Source: Streptomyces bambusae
GTDB taxonomy: Bacteria; Actinomycetota; Actinomycetes; Streptomycetales; Streptomycetaceae
NCBI RefSeq assembly: GCF_020532645.1
Contig: NZ_JAJAUZ010000049.1
Span: 1 to 56,205 of the forward strand
DNA: 56,205 nucleotides
Reading direction: 5' to 3'
The position numbers and the translations under genes are program-made. The notes beneath the pieces were generated by a model. The model saw nothing but the letters and a program-made list of their open reading frames with translations. It searched no databases and was not told where the DNA came from. How positions within the stretch are numbered: the first letter of the stretch is position 1; every line of letters begins with the position of its first letter. Of this stretch, positions 32,375 to 40,783 are shown in pieces.

Positions 32375-35300
32375 GTGCACCTCAAGGCCCTGACCCTCCG
32401 CGGATTCAAGTCGTTCGCCTCTGCCACGACCCTGCGCTTCGAGCCCGGCATCACGTGCGTCGTGGGGCCCAACGGCTCGGGCAAGTCGAACGTGGTGGAC
32501 GCGCTGTCCTGGGTCATGGGCGAGCAGGGCGCCAAGTCGCTGCGCGGCGGGAAGATGGAGGACGTCATCTTCGCCGGCACCACCGGGCGGCCGCCGCTCG
32601 GCCGGGCCGAGGTGTCGCTCACCATCGACAACTCCGACGGCGCGCTGCCGATCGAGTACGCCGAGGTCACGATCACGCGGATCATGTTCCGCGGCGGCAG
32701 CAGCGAGTACCAGATCAACGGTGACACGTGCCGCCTGCTCGACATCCAGGAGCTGCTGTCCGACTCAGGCATCGGCCGCGAGATGCACGTCATCGTCGGC
32801 CAGGGGCAGCTGGACTCCGTCCTGCACGCCGACCCGGCCGGCCGGCGTGCGTTCATCGAGGAGGCAGCGGGCGTCCTCAAGCACCGCAAGCGCAAAGAGA
32901 AGGCGCTGCGGAAGCTCGACGCGATGCAGGCGAACCTGGCCCGCGTGCACGACCTGACCGAGGAGCTGCGGCGCCAGCTCAAGCCGCTCGGCCGGCAGGC
33001 GGCGGTGGCCCGGCGGGCCGCGGTCATCCAGGCCGACCTGCGCGACGCCCGGCTGCGGCTGCTCGCGGACGACCTCGTACGGCTGCAGGCCGCGCTCGAT
33101 GCCGAACTCGCCGACGAGGCCGCGCTGAAGGAGCGCAAGGAGAGCGCCGAAGCGCAGCTGAAGGAAGCCCTCGCCCGGGAGGCGGAGCTGGAGGCCGCCG
33201 TCGCCGAGCTGGTGCCGCGGCTGCGGCAGGCCCAGCAGACCTGGCACGAGCTGGCGCAGCTCGCCGAGCGGGTGCGGGGCACGGTTTCGCTCGCCGACGC
33301 GCGGGTCAAGAGTGCGCGCACGCCGGCCGAGGAGGAGCGGCGGGGCCGTGATCCGGAGGACACGGAACGCGAGGCGGAACGCATCCGCGAGCAGGAAGCG
33401 GAACTTGAGGCGGCGTTGGAGGCGGCCGAGCGGGCGCTGGAGGACACGGTCGAGCACCGGGCCGGGCTGGAGCGCTCGCTGGCCGCGGAGGAGCGGCGGC
33501 TGAAGGACGTGGCGCGGGCCATCGCCGACCGCCGGGAGGGCCTGGCCCGGCTCTCCGGACAGGTCGGCGCCGCCCGTTCGCGGGCGGGTGCGGCGCAGGC
33601 CGAGATCGAGCGGCTGGCGGAGGCGCGGGAGGCGGCGGCCGAGCGGGCGTCGGCGGCGCAGGAGGAGTACGAGGCGCTGGCGGCCGAGGTCGCCGGGCTG
33701 GACGCGGGGGACTCGGCGCTGGCCGAGGAGCACGAGGCGGCGCGGGCCGCGCTGGCCGCGGCGGAGGCCGCCTTCGCGGCCGCGCGGGAGGACGCGACCG
33801 CCGCCGAGCGGTCGCGGGCTGCGGTCGCGGCCCGGCACGAGGCCCTGGCCCTCGGTCTGCGGCGCAAGGACGGCACGGATGCGGTGCTGGCGGCCGGGGA
33901 CCGGCTGGCGGGGCTGCTGGGGCCGGCTGCGGCGCGCGTGTCGGTGACGCCGGGCTGCGAGGCGGCCGTGGCCGCGGCCCTCGGCGTCGCCGCGGACGCG
34001 CTCGCTGTGACCTCGCCGCAGGCGGCCGCCGCCGCGATCCGTCACCTCCGCGACACGGACGCCGGCCGCGCCGCCTTCCTCATCACCCCGGCCACCCCCG
34101 GGGCCCAGCCCCCGCACCCCCGCGCCTCAGACGCCGGCGGGGCTGGGGGTTCCGGTGAAGCCGGGGGTTCCGGTGAAGCCGGGGGTTCCGGTGGAGCCGG
34201 AGCTTCCGGCGACGGAGGGCGAATTCCGGCCCGTCCGGCGCTTGAGGACCGGGGTTCGGAGCGGAGCCCCGTCGGCGCGGCCGCGCCGCTGCTCGCGCCG
34301 CACCCCCCGCTCGCAGGGCTGCTGCGCGGCGACGGCGCAACCCTGCGCGCACTGGAGTCCGTACTCCGCGGCTACGTCCTCGTCCCGGACCTGGCGACGG
34401 CCGAGGCGGTCGTACGGGACCGCCCGGACACGGTGGCCGTCACCCCCGAGGGCGACGTGCTCGGCGCCCACCTCGCCCAGGGCGGCACGGCAGGCGCGCC
34501 CAGCCTCCTGGAGGTGCAGGCCGCCGTCGACGAAGCCGCGGCGGAGCTCGCCCGCTTGGAGCAGCGCTGCCAGGACCTGGCCGCCGCCCAGACGGCTGCC
34601 GCCGCGGACCGGGCCGCCCGCGCCGCGCACGCGGAGGACCTGGGCGACCGCCGCCGCAAGGGCGAGAAGGAACGGGCCGGCACCGCCCAGCAGCTCGGCC
34701 GCCTCGCCGGCGTCGCCCGGGCCGCCGCCGGCGAGGCGGAGCGCACCGCCGCGGCCGCGACCCGCGCCGAAGAGGCCCTGGACCGCGCCCTGGAAGACGT
34801 CGCCGAACTCGCCGGCCGCCTCGTCGCCGCCGAGGAGCTCCCCGCGGAGGAGGAGCCCGACACCGCCGTCCGCGACCGCCTCGCCGCCGACGGCGCGAAC
34901 GCCCGCCAGACCGAGATGGAGGCCCGGCTCCAGCTCCGCACCCACGAGGAGCGCGCCAAGGGCCTGGCCGGCCGCGCCGACGCCCTCGACCGCAGCGCCC
35001 GCGCCGAACGCGAGGCGAGGGCCCGCGCCGAGCGCCGCCGTGCCCGGCTGCGCCACGAGGCCGAGGTGGCCGCCGCGGTCGGCGACGCCGCCCGCCAGCT
35101 GCTCGCCCACATCGTCGTGTCCGTCGGCCGCGCCGAAGCCGAGCGGGCCGCCGCCGAACAGGCCCGGGGCCACCGGGAACAGGCCCTCGGCGCGGAACGG
35201 ACCCGCGGCCGCGACCTCAAGACGGAACTCGACAAGCTCACCGACTCCGTCCACCGCGGCGAGGTGCTCGGCGCGGAGAAGCGCCTGCGCATCGAGCAGC

Positions 35301-36100
35301 TGGCGGCCCGGGCCCTGGAAGAGTTCGGCATGGAGACCGCCGGCCTGGTCGGCGAGTACGGCCCCGACCAGCCCGTCCCGCCTGCGCCGCCGGCCGAGGG
35401 CGAGGACCTGCCCGAGGACCCCGGCCACCCGCGCAACCGCCCCGGCCCGTTCGTACGCGTCCAGCAGGAGAAGCGGCTCAAGGCCGCGGAACGCGCGTAC
35501 CAGCAGCTCGGCAAGGTCAACCCGCTGGCCCTGGAGGAGTTCGCCGCGTTGGAGGAACGGCACAAATTCCTCAGCGAGCAGCTCGACGACCTGCGCCGCA
35601 CCCGCAGCGATCTCCTTCAGGTCGTGAAGGAAGTCGACGAGCGGGTCGAGCAGGTGTTCACGGAGGCGTACCGGGACACGGCCCGCGAGTTCGAGGGCGT
35701 CTTCTCCCGGCTGTTCCCCGGCGGCGAGGGCCGGCTCGTGCTCACCGACCCGTCCGACATGCTGACCACCGGAGTGGACGTCGAGGCCCGCCCGCCCGGC
35801 AAGAAGGTCAAGCGGCTCTCCCTGCTCTCCGGCGGCGAGCGCTCCCTGACGGCCGTGGCGCTGCTGGTCTCCATCTTCAAGGCGCGGCCCAGCCCGTTCT
35901 ACGTGATGGACGAGGTCGAGGCCGCCCTCGACGACACCAACCTGCAGCGCCTGATCCGGATCATGGAGGAGCTCCAGGAGAGCTCCCAGCTGATCGTGAT
36001 CACCCACCAGAAGCGGACCATGGAGGTCGCCGACGCGCTGTACGGCGTCTCCATGCAGGGCGACGGGGTGTCCAAGGTGATCAGCCAGCGGCTCCGCTGA
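32375..36100 (+). CDS. smc: Chromosome partition/condensation protein Smc
   Basis: 1241 residues from GTG 32375. N-terminal ATPase head with Walker A GPNGSGKS (31-38), two long coiled coils (about 170-490 and 680-1030), a hinge near 500-680, and the C-terminal head with signature LSGGERS (near 1151) and Walker B YVMDEVEAALDD. Organises the chromosome with ScpAB. The hinge contains a 49-codon low-complexity insert at about 584-633 (34125-34271), built from an intergenic repeat (see separate entry). TAGAGT (32361-32366) lies 8 nt before the GTG, with no ribosome-binding site, so possibly leaderless. Confidence 0.96.
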   Translation: MHLKALTLRGFKSFASATTLRFEPGITCVVGPNGSGKSNVVDALSWVMGEQGAKSLRGGKMEDVIFAGTTGRPPLGRAEVSLTIDNSDGALPIEYAEVTITRIMFRGGSSEYQINGDTCRLLDIQELLSDSGIGREMHVIVGQGQLDSVLHADPAGRRAFIEEAAGVLKHRKRKEKALRKLDAMQANLARVHDLTEELRRQLKPLGRQAAVARRAAVIQADLRDARLRLLADDLVRLQAALDAELADEAALKERKESAEAQLKEALAREAELEAAVAELVPRLRQAQQTWHELAQLAERVRGTVSLADARVKSARTPAEEERRGRDPEDTEREAERIREQEAELEAALEAAERALEDTVEHRAGLERSLAAEERRLKDVARAIADRREGLARLSGQVGAARSRAGAAQAEIERLAEAREAAAERASAAQEEYEALAAEVAGLDAGDSALAEEHEAARAALAAAEAAFAAAREDATAAERSRAAVAARHEALALGLRRKDGTDAVLAAGDRLAGLLGPAAARVSVTPGCEAAVAAALGVAADALAVTSPQAAAAAIRHLRDTDAGRAAFLITPATPGAQPPHPRASDAGGAGGSGEAGGSGEAGGSGGAGASGDGGRIPARPALEDRGSERSPVGAAAPLLAPHPPLAGLLRGDGATLRALESVLRGYVLVPDLATAEAVVRDRPDTVAVTPEGDVLGAHLAQGGTAGAPSLLEVQAAVDEAAAELARLEQRCQDLAAAQTAAAADRAARAAHAEDLGDRRRKGEKERAGTAQQLGRLAGVARAAAGEAERTAAAATRAEEALDRALEDVAELAGRLVAAEELPAEEEPDTAVRDRLAADGANARQTEMEARLQLRTHEERAKGLAGRADALDRSARAEREARARAERRRARLRHEAEVAAAVGDAARQLLAHIVVSVGRAEAERAAAEQARGHREQALGAERTRGRDLKTELDKLTDSVHRGEVLGAEKRLRIEQLAARALEEFGMETAGLVGEYGPDQPVPPAPPAEGEDLPEDPGHPRNRPGPFVRVQQEKRLKAAERAYQQLGKVNPLALEEFAALEERHKFLSEQLDDLRRTRSDLLQVVKEVDERVEQVFTEAYRDTAREFEGVFSRLFPGGEGRLVLTDPSDMLTTGVDVEARPPGKKVKRLSLLSGGERSLTAVALLVSIFKARPSPFYVMDEVEAALDDTNLQRLIRIMEELQESSQLIVITHQKRTMEVADALYGVSMQGDGVSKVISQRLR
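34125..34271 (+). repeat. REP-like palindromic element embedded in frame in smc
   Basis: 147 bp (49 codons). The left arm 34125-34144 matches 18 of 20 bases of the intergenic repeats at 40211-40230; the right arm 34235-34271 matches 32 of 37 bases of the inverted copy at 40539-40575. Between them an 18-bp unit encoding GGSGEA is repeated three times (34145-34198), plus a degenerate fourth (34199-34216). The reading frame stays open through the whole element. Confidence 0.8.
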
Positions 36101-36132
36101 CTTCCGCCGTCCCGCGTACGTACCCGACCTTG

Positions 36133-36149
36133 CGTTCAAGACTTGAACG
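36133..36149. promoter_or_regulatory. Perfect 17-bp palindrome upstream of glcP
   Basis: CGTTCAAG-A-CTTGAACG, complementary arms of 8 bp, 33 nt after the smc stop and 160 nt before the glcP start. Operator-like. Confidence 0.45.
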
Positions 36150-36181
36150 AGAGTGGGTCTACTTACCTCCGACCCCGCCTC

Positions 36182-36209
36182 TTGACTTCATAAACTGAAC
36201 ACATAGGCT
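36182..36209 (+). promoter_or_regulatory. Probable glcP promoter with overlapping inverted repeat
   Basis: TTGACT (36182-36187), 16-bp spacer, TAGGCT (36204-36209). The spacer contains TTCA-TAAAC-TGAA (36187-36199), a site where a repressor could compete with polymerase. Confidence 0.45.
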
Positions 36210-36294
36210 CACTCCGCTGTCTCCCGCCTTCCGGTGGTGGCCGATCTTGACCTGTGCGCCACTGGGATAACGGACAAACCCCACGGAGCACACC

Positions 36295-37725
36295 TTGACC
36301 AGCACAGCGCAGGCGGGCGGCCCGGGCCCCGGGCCTTCCCAGCACCCGGAACACCTCGGGCACGTCATCTTCATCACCGCCGCGGCCGCCATGGGCGGCT
36401 TCCTCTTCGGCTACGACAGTTCCGTGATCAACGGTGCCGTCGAGGCCATCAGGGAGCGCTTCGACATCGGCTCCGAGGCGCTGGCCCAAGTGATCGCGGC
36501 GGCCCTGATCGGCTGTGCGATCGGCGCGGCGACGGCCGGCCGGATCGCGGACCGCATCGGCCGGATCCGCTGCATGCAGATCTCCTCGGTGCTGTTCACC
36601 GCGAGCGCGATCGGCTCGGCGCTGCCGTTCGCCCTGTGGGACCTCGCGCTGTGGCGGGTGATCGGCGGCTTCGCCATCGGCATGGCCTCCGTCATCGGTC
36701 CCGCGTACATCGCCGAGGTCTCCCCGCCCGCCTACCGCGGCCGCCTGGCCTCGTTCCAGCAGGCCGCGATCGTCATCGGCATCGCCGTCTCCCAGCTCGT
36801 CAACTGGGGCATCCTCAACCTCGCCGACGGCGACCAGCGCGGCAGGATCGGCGGCCTGGAAGCCTGGCAGTGGATGCTCGGCGTCATGGTGGTCCCGGCC
36901 CTGCTCTACGGCCTGCTGTCCTTCGTCATCCCCGAGTCCCCGCGCTTCCTGATCTCCGCCGGCCGCACCGAGCAGGCCAAGACCGTCCTCAGCGAGGTCG
37001 AGGGCACCGGCACCGACCTGGACGCCCGGGTCCGCGAGATCACGGCCGCGATGAGCTCCGAGCACAAGTCGACCTTCAGGGACCTGCTCGGCGGCCGCTT
37101 CGGCCTGCTGCCCATCGTCTGGATCGGCATCGGGCTGTCCGTCTTCCAGCAGCTGGTCGGCATCAATGTGATCTTCTACTACAGCTCCTCGCTGTGGCAG
37201 TCCGTCGGCATCGACCCGACCAGCTCGTTCTTCTACTCCTTCACCACGTCGATCATCAACATCATCGGCACGGTGATCGCGATGGTCTTCGTCGACCGGA
37301 TCGGCCGCAAGCCGCTCGCCCTCATCGGCTCCGTCGGCATGGCCCTCTCCCTCGGCCTCGCCGCCTGGGCGTTCTCGTACAAGGAGGACATCGGCGGCGA
37401 CATCTCGATGCCCGAGCTCCAGGGCACCCTGGCGCTGGTCGCCGCGCACGCCTTCGTCCTGTTCTTCGCCCTCTCCTGGGGCGTGGTCGTCTGGGTGCTG
37501 CTCGGCGAGATGTTCCCCAACCGCATCCGGGCCGCGGCGCTCGGAGTGGCCGCCGCTGCCCAGTGGGTCGCCAACTGGGTGATCACGGTCACCTTCCCGA
37601 CCCTGTCCGACTGGAACCTGTCGGGCGCCTACGTCATCTACACCTGCTTCGCCGTGCTCTCGATCCCCTTCATCCTCAAATGGGTGCCGGAGACCAAGGG
37701 CAAGGCGCTGGAGGAGATGGGCTGA
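36295..37725 (+). CDS. glcP: MFS sugar porter, glucose permease GlcP-like
   Basis: 476 residues from TTG 36295 (CACGGAGCACACC upstream); 12 transmembrane helices. Sugar porter signatures: GYDSSVINGA, RIADRIGRIR, PESPRFL, GINVIFYYSSSLWQ, DRIGRKPL and the final PETKGKALEEM. In S. coelicolor the gene at this locus is glcP1 (SCO5578), the main glucose uptake permease; the symbol rests on that synteny. Sits between smc and an LLM oxidoreductase gene. Confidence 0.9.
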   Translation: MTSTAQAGGPGPGPSQHPEHLGHVIFITAAAAMGGFLFGYDSSVINGAVEAIRERFDIGSEALAQVIAAALIGCAIGAATAGRIADRIGRIRCMQISSVLFTASAIGSALPFALWDLALWRVIGGFAIGMASVIGPAYIAEVSPPAYRGRLASFQQAAIVIGIAVSQLVNWGILNLADGDQRGRIGGLEAWQWMLGVMVVPALLYGLLSFVIPESPRFLISAGRTEQAKTVLSEVEGTGTDLDARVREITAAMSSEHKSTFRDLLGGRFGLLPIVWIGIGLSVFQQLVGINVIFYYSSSLWQSVGIDPTSSFFYSFTTSIINIIGTVIAMVFVDRIGRKPLALIGSVGMALSLGLAAWAFSYKEDIGGDISMPELQGTLALVAAHAFVLFFALSWGVVVWVLLGEMFPNRIRAAALGVAAAAQWVANWVITVTFPTLSDWNLSGAYVIYTCFAVLSIPFILKWVPETKGKALEEMG

Positions 37726-37771
37726 CCTCCCCGCCCTTGCCCGTCTCCTCGTACGCGGATGCTGCCCCGGC

Positions 37772-38758
37772 TCACCCCTTGAGCCGGGGCAGCACCTGTT
37801 CGCACAGCAGGTGCAGGCTGCGCCAGCCCTCGTCGAGCGGCATGCCGCCGCACAGCGGGTGCAGCACCAGGTTGCCCGCCTCGCCGGCCTCCCGGGCGTA
37901 GCCGACCGTCTGGTCCGGGGTGAGGATCCGGTAGACGCCCTCGGTGCGCAGCTCCTCGACCGTGCGCGCCCGGGAGCAGACCGCCGAACGGATGTCCTTC
38001 GACTGCCACGAGGCGTACGTCTCCGCCTCGTGCAGGAAATGCTCGCCGTACAGGTCCCACGCCCGGTCCGGGTCCTCGGCGACGTGCAGCAGCGGGGTCT
38101 GCGCCGCCGGCATCATGCAGAACCCCTCGGTCCCGTACTCCGCCAGCCGTGCCTGGTAGTACGCCTCCAGCTCCGGCAGGTGCGCGCTCGGGAAGAACGG
38201 CAGCCCCAGCCGGGCCGCCCGCCGGGCCGCGGCCTGCGAGCTCCCGCCCACCAGCAGCAGCGGGTGCGGCTGCGTGAACGGCCGGGGCGTCACCCGCACC
38301 CGCCGGCCCCGGTACGTGAACTCCTCGCCCGTCCACGCCGCGAGCAGCGTCTCCAGCAGCTCGTCCTGGAGCCGGCCGCGCCGCCCCCACTCCACGCCCT
38401 GCTGCTCGTACTCCTCCGGCCGGTAGCCGATGCCCGCGACCGTCACCAGCCGGCCGCCGCTGACCAGGTCCAGTACGGCGATGTCCTCGGCGGCCTTCAG
38501 CGGGTCGTACAGCGGGCCGATGATCGCCGACACGGTCACCGCGATCCGGCGGGTGGCGCCGAAGACCGCGCCCGCGAAGGCGAACGGCGAGGGCAGCCAG
38601 TTGTTCGCGGTGCCGTGGTGCTCCTCCGTCTGGACGGTGTCGATCCCCCGGTCGTCGGCGTACGCGGCCATCTCCACGGCCGCCCGGTAGCGGGCGGCGA
38701 GCGACTCGGGGGTGCCGTGCGGGTCGACGAGATTGAACCGGGCCACGGTGATGGGCAT
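37772..38758 (-). CDS. LLM class flavin-dependent oxidoreductase
   Basis: 328 residues from ATG 38758. Luciferase-like TIM barrel: ARYRAAVEMAAYADDRGIDTVQTEEHHG, VFGATRRIAVTVSAIIGPLYDPLKAAEDIAVLD split by the usual loops, VSGGRLV and LLVGGSSQAAARRAARLGLP. Uses FMN or F420; F420-dependent members are common in actinobacteria, and an F420 gene lies 24 kb away, but cofactor choice cannot be read. Convergent with glcP, divergent from ftsY. The ftsY-side 170 bp holds both promoters. Confidence 0.9.
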   Translation of the reverse strand: MPITVARFNLVDPHGTPESLAARYRAAVEMAAYADDRGIDTVQTEEHHGTANNWLPSPFAFAGAVFGATRRIAVTVSAIIGPLYDPLKAAEDIAVLDLVSGGRLVTVAGIGYRPEEYEQQGVEWGRRGRLQDELLETLLAAWTGEEFTYRGRRVRVTPRPFTQPHPLLLVGGSSQAAARRAARLGLPFFPSAHLPELEAYYQARLAEYGTEGFCMMPAAQTPLLHVAEDPDRAWDLYGEHFLHEAETYASWQSKDIRSAVCSRARTVEELRTEGVYRILTPDQTVGYAREAGEAGNLVLHPLCGGMPLDEGWRSLHLLCEQVLPRLKG

Positions 38759-38929
38759 GCGGGAATCCCCCTTCGCCTGGATGGACGGGCCGGGCGAGGG
38801 GGGACGTTAGCTGACGTGGCGTCAGTTGGACAGGGATCCGGCGGGGGCCCGTTCCGCTTCGGCCGGCCGGGCGGCCCCCGGCGGCGGAATCGGGGCCGGA
38901 GGCGGGCGGTCGCGCATACTGAAACGGTT

Positions 38930-40150
38930 ATGGACATCCTCATCCTCGCCCTAGTCATCGCCCTGGTCGCGGTCGGCGCGATCAGCGGGCTCGTGGTCGG
39001 CAGCCGCAAGAAGAAGCAGCTGCCGCCCACGGCGCCGCCGAGCACGCCGACCATCACTGCCCCGCCCGCCGAGCCGCACGTGGGGGAGGAGGCAGAGCCG
39101 GGCGCGCAAGAGCCGCGCCGCACGATCGAGGAGGTCGTGCTCCCGGATGCCCGGACGCAGGCCCCCGCCGCCGAGGCACCTGCCGCCGAGCCCGAGGCGC
39201 CGGCCGCGCCCGAGATCGAGGTGCCCGAGCCCACCGCCGGCCGGCTGGTCCGGCTGCGGGCCCGGCTCTCCCGCTCCCAGAACTCGCTGGGCAAGGGGCT
39301 GCTCACGCTGCTCTCCCGCGAGCACCTCGACGAGGACACCTGGGAGGAGATCGAGGAGACGCTCCTCACCGCCGACGTCGGCGTCATGCCGACCCAGGAG
39401 CTGGTGGACCGGCTCCGCGAGCGCGTCAAGGTGCTCGGCACCCGCACGCCGGAGGAGCTGCGCGCCCTGCTGCGCGAGGAGCTCGTGGCCATCATCGGGC
39501 CCGACATGGACCGTACGGTCAAGACGGAGAGCGGCGTCGACACCCCCGGCGTCGTGATGGTCGTCGGCGTCAACGGCACCGGCAAGACCACCACCACCGG
39601 CAAGCTGGCCCGGGTGCTGGTTGCCGACGGGCGCAGCGTGGTGCTCGGCGCGGCCGACACCTTCCGGGCGGCGGCGGCCGACCAGCTGCAGACCTGGGGC
39701 GAGCGGGTGGGTGCCCGGACCGTACGTGGTCCCGAGGGCGGCGACCCGGCCTCCATCGCGTTCGACGCGGTCAAGGAGGGCATCGCCGAGGGAGCGGACG
39801 TCGTCCTCATCGACACCGCCGGGCGGCTGCACACCAAGACCGGGCTCATGGACGAGCTGGGCAAGGTCAAGCGGGTCGTCGAGAAGCACGGTCCGCTGGA
39901 CGAGATCCTGCTCGTGCTCGACGCGACCACCGGGCAGAACGGGCTGGTGCAGGCGCGGGTGTTCGCCGAGGTCGTCGACATCACCGGCATCGTCCTGACG
40001 AAGCTGGACGGTACGGCCAAGGGGGGCATCGTCATCGCGGTCCAGCGGGAGCTGGGCGTGCCGGTGAAGCTGGTCGGGCTGGGCGAGGGCCCCGACGACC
40101 TCGCGCCCTTCGAAGCGGGGGCCTTCGTGGACGCCCTCATCGGCGACTGA
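38930..40150 (+). CDS. ftsY: Signal recognition particle receptor FtsY
   Basis: 406 residues from ATG 38930. A single N-terminal membrane helix (MDILILALVIALVAVGAISG), an acidic Pro/Ala/Glu linker to about 100, then the SRP GTPase NG domain: G1 GVNGTGKTTTTGKLA, DTFRAAAADQL, DTAGRLHTK, TKLDGTAKGG. Partners Ffh (47.9 kb) to deliver nascent membrane proteins. TACTGA (38917-38922) lies 7 nt before the ATG, so possibly leaderless. Confidence 0.97.
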   Translation: MDILILALVIALVAVGAISGLVVGSRKKKQLPPTAPPSTPTITAPPAEPHVGEEAEPGAQEPRRTIEEVVLPDARTQAPAAEAPAAEPEAPAAPEIEVPEPTAGRLVRLRARLSRSQNSLGKGLLTLLSREHLDEDTWEEIEETLLTADVGVMPTQELVDRLRERVKVLGTRTPEELRALLREELVAIIGPDMDRTVKTESGVDTPGVVMVVGVNGTGKTTTTGKLARVLVADGRSVVLGAADTFRAAAADQLQTWGERVGARTVRGPEGGDPASIAFDAVKEGIAEGADVVLIDTAGRLHTKTGLMDELGKVKRVVEKHGPLDEILLVLDATTGQNGLVQARVFAEVVDITGIVLTKLDGTAKGGIVIAVQRELGVPVKLVGLGEGPDDLAPFEAGAFVDALIGD

Positions 40151-40210
40151 CCTTCCCCTCGGGGGCCCGGCGACCACGTCTCCGGGCCCCTTCCGCATCC
40201 CCGGGCCCCG

Positions 40211-40335
40211 CCTCAATCGCCGGCGGGGCTCGAAGATCCGGGGCTCCGCCCCCGTACCCTGCGCCTCAATCGCCGGCGGGGCTCGATTTCGGGGCTCCGC
40301 CCCCTACCCCGGTCCTCAATCGCCGGACGGGCTCG
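40211..40335 (+). repeat. Three forward REP-like units
   Basis: CCTCAATCGCCGGCGGGGCT at 40211-40230, the same 20 bases at 40264-40283 and CCTCAATCGCCGGACGGGCT at 40314-40333, each followed by TCG; the first two then have a GGGGCTCCGCCCC stretch. Confidence 0.8.
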
Positions 40336-40340
40336 AACAT

Positions 40341-40519
40341 GCCCCTGCCGGCCTTCACCTGCGGACTTGAAAGTGGCCCCTGACGGGCCTTCCCCTGCGG
40401 GCCTGAATGCGGCCCTGACGGCCTTCGCCTGCGGGCCTCAGGGCGGCCCTGACGGTCTTCGTCGCCTGCGGGTCTGCATGCGGCCCCCAGCCGGCCTTCG
40501 CCTGCGCGGTTGAATGCGG
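40341..40519. repeat. Five degenerate tandem repeats of 34-37 bp
   Basis: Units begin at 40341, 40376, 40412, 40446 and 40483. Consensus: GCCCTGACGGCCTTCGCCTG then CGGGCCTGAATGCG. Units 2 and 3 are most alike. Confidence 0.75.
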
Positions 40520-40533
40520 CGGGGGAAAATTAG

Positions 40534-40576
40534 CCTCGCCGGCGTTTGAGGCGCGGGGTACGGGGCGGAGCCCCGG
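40534..40576 (-). repeat. Inverted REP-like unit
   Basis: Reverse orientation of the forward units (GCCGGCGTTTGAGG), ending GGGGCGGAGCCCCG; pairs with the three forward units and is homologous to the right arm of the smc insert. Confidence 0.8.
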
Positions 40577-40643
40577 GTCTTTGAGCCCCGCCGGGCACCG
40601 CCTCAGGGGACGGCTCCCGCCCGGGGGGCTCCCGCTCGGCGGG

Positions 40644-40715
40644 ACGACCCCGCCCGGGGGGACGGCCCCGCCCCGGGAAACGGCCCCGCCCCGGGAAACG
40701 GTCCCGCCCGCGACC
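40644..40715. repeat. Four 18-bp tandem units
   Basis: Units start at 40644, 40662, 40680 and 40698. The two central ones are identical (ACGGCCCCGCCCCGGGAA); the outer ones diverge. Confidence 0.75.
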
Positions 40716-40783
40716 GAGGCACGCGAGGCGGGCGGCGCTCGGAGAGAAGCGGCCGGGCCCGCGATCGGGGCGGGGGGCCGGAA

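Larger units (their letters stand above)
40151..40783. repeat. Gene-free intergenic region full of repeats
   Basis: 630 bp between ftsY and the Prim-Pol gene without a plausible gene. It holds three forward REP-like units (CCTCAATCGCCGG at 40211, 40264, 40314), an inverted copy (40534-40576), five degenerate tandem repeats of 34-37 bp (40341-40519) and four 18-bp units (40644-40715). Only low-complexity ORFs overlap it. Confidence 0.75.
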
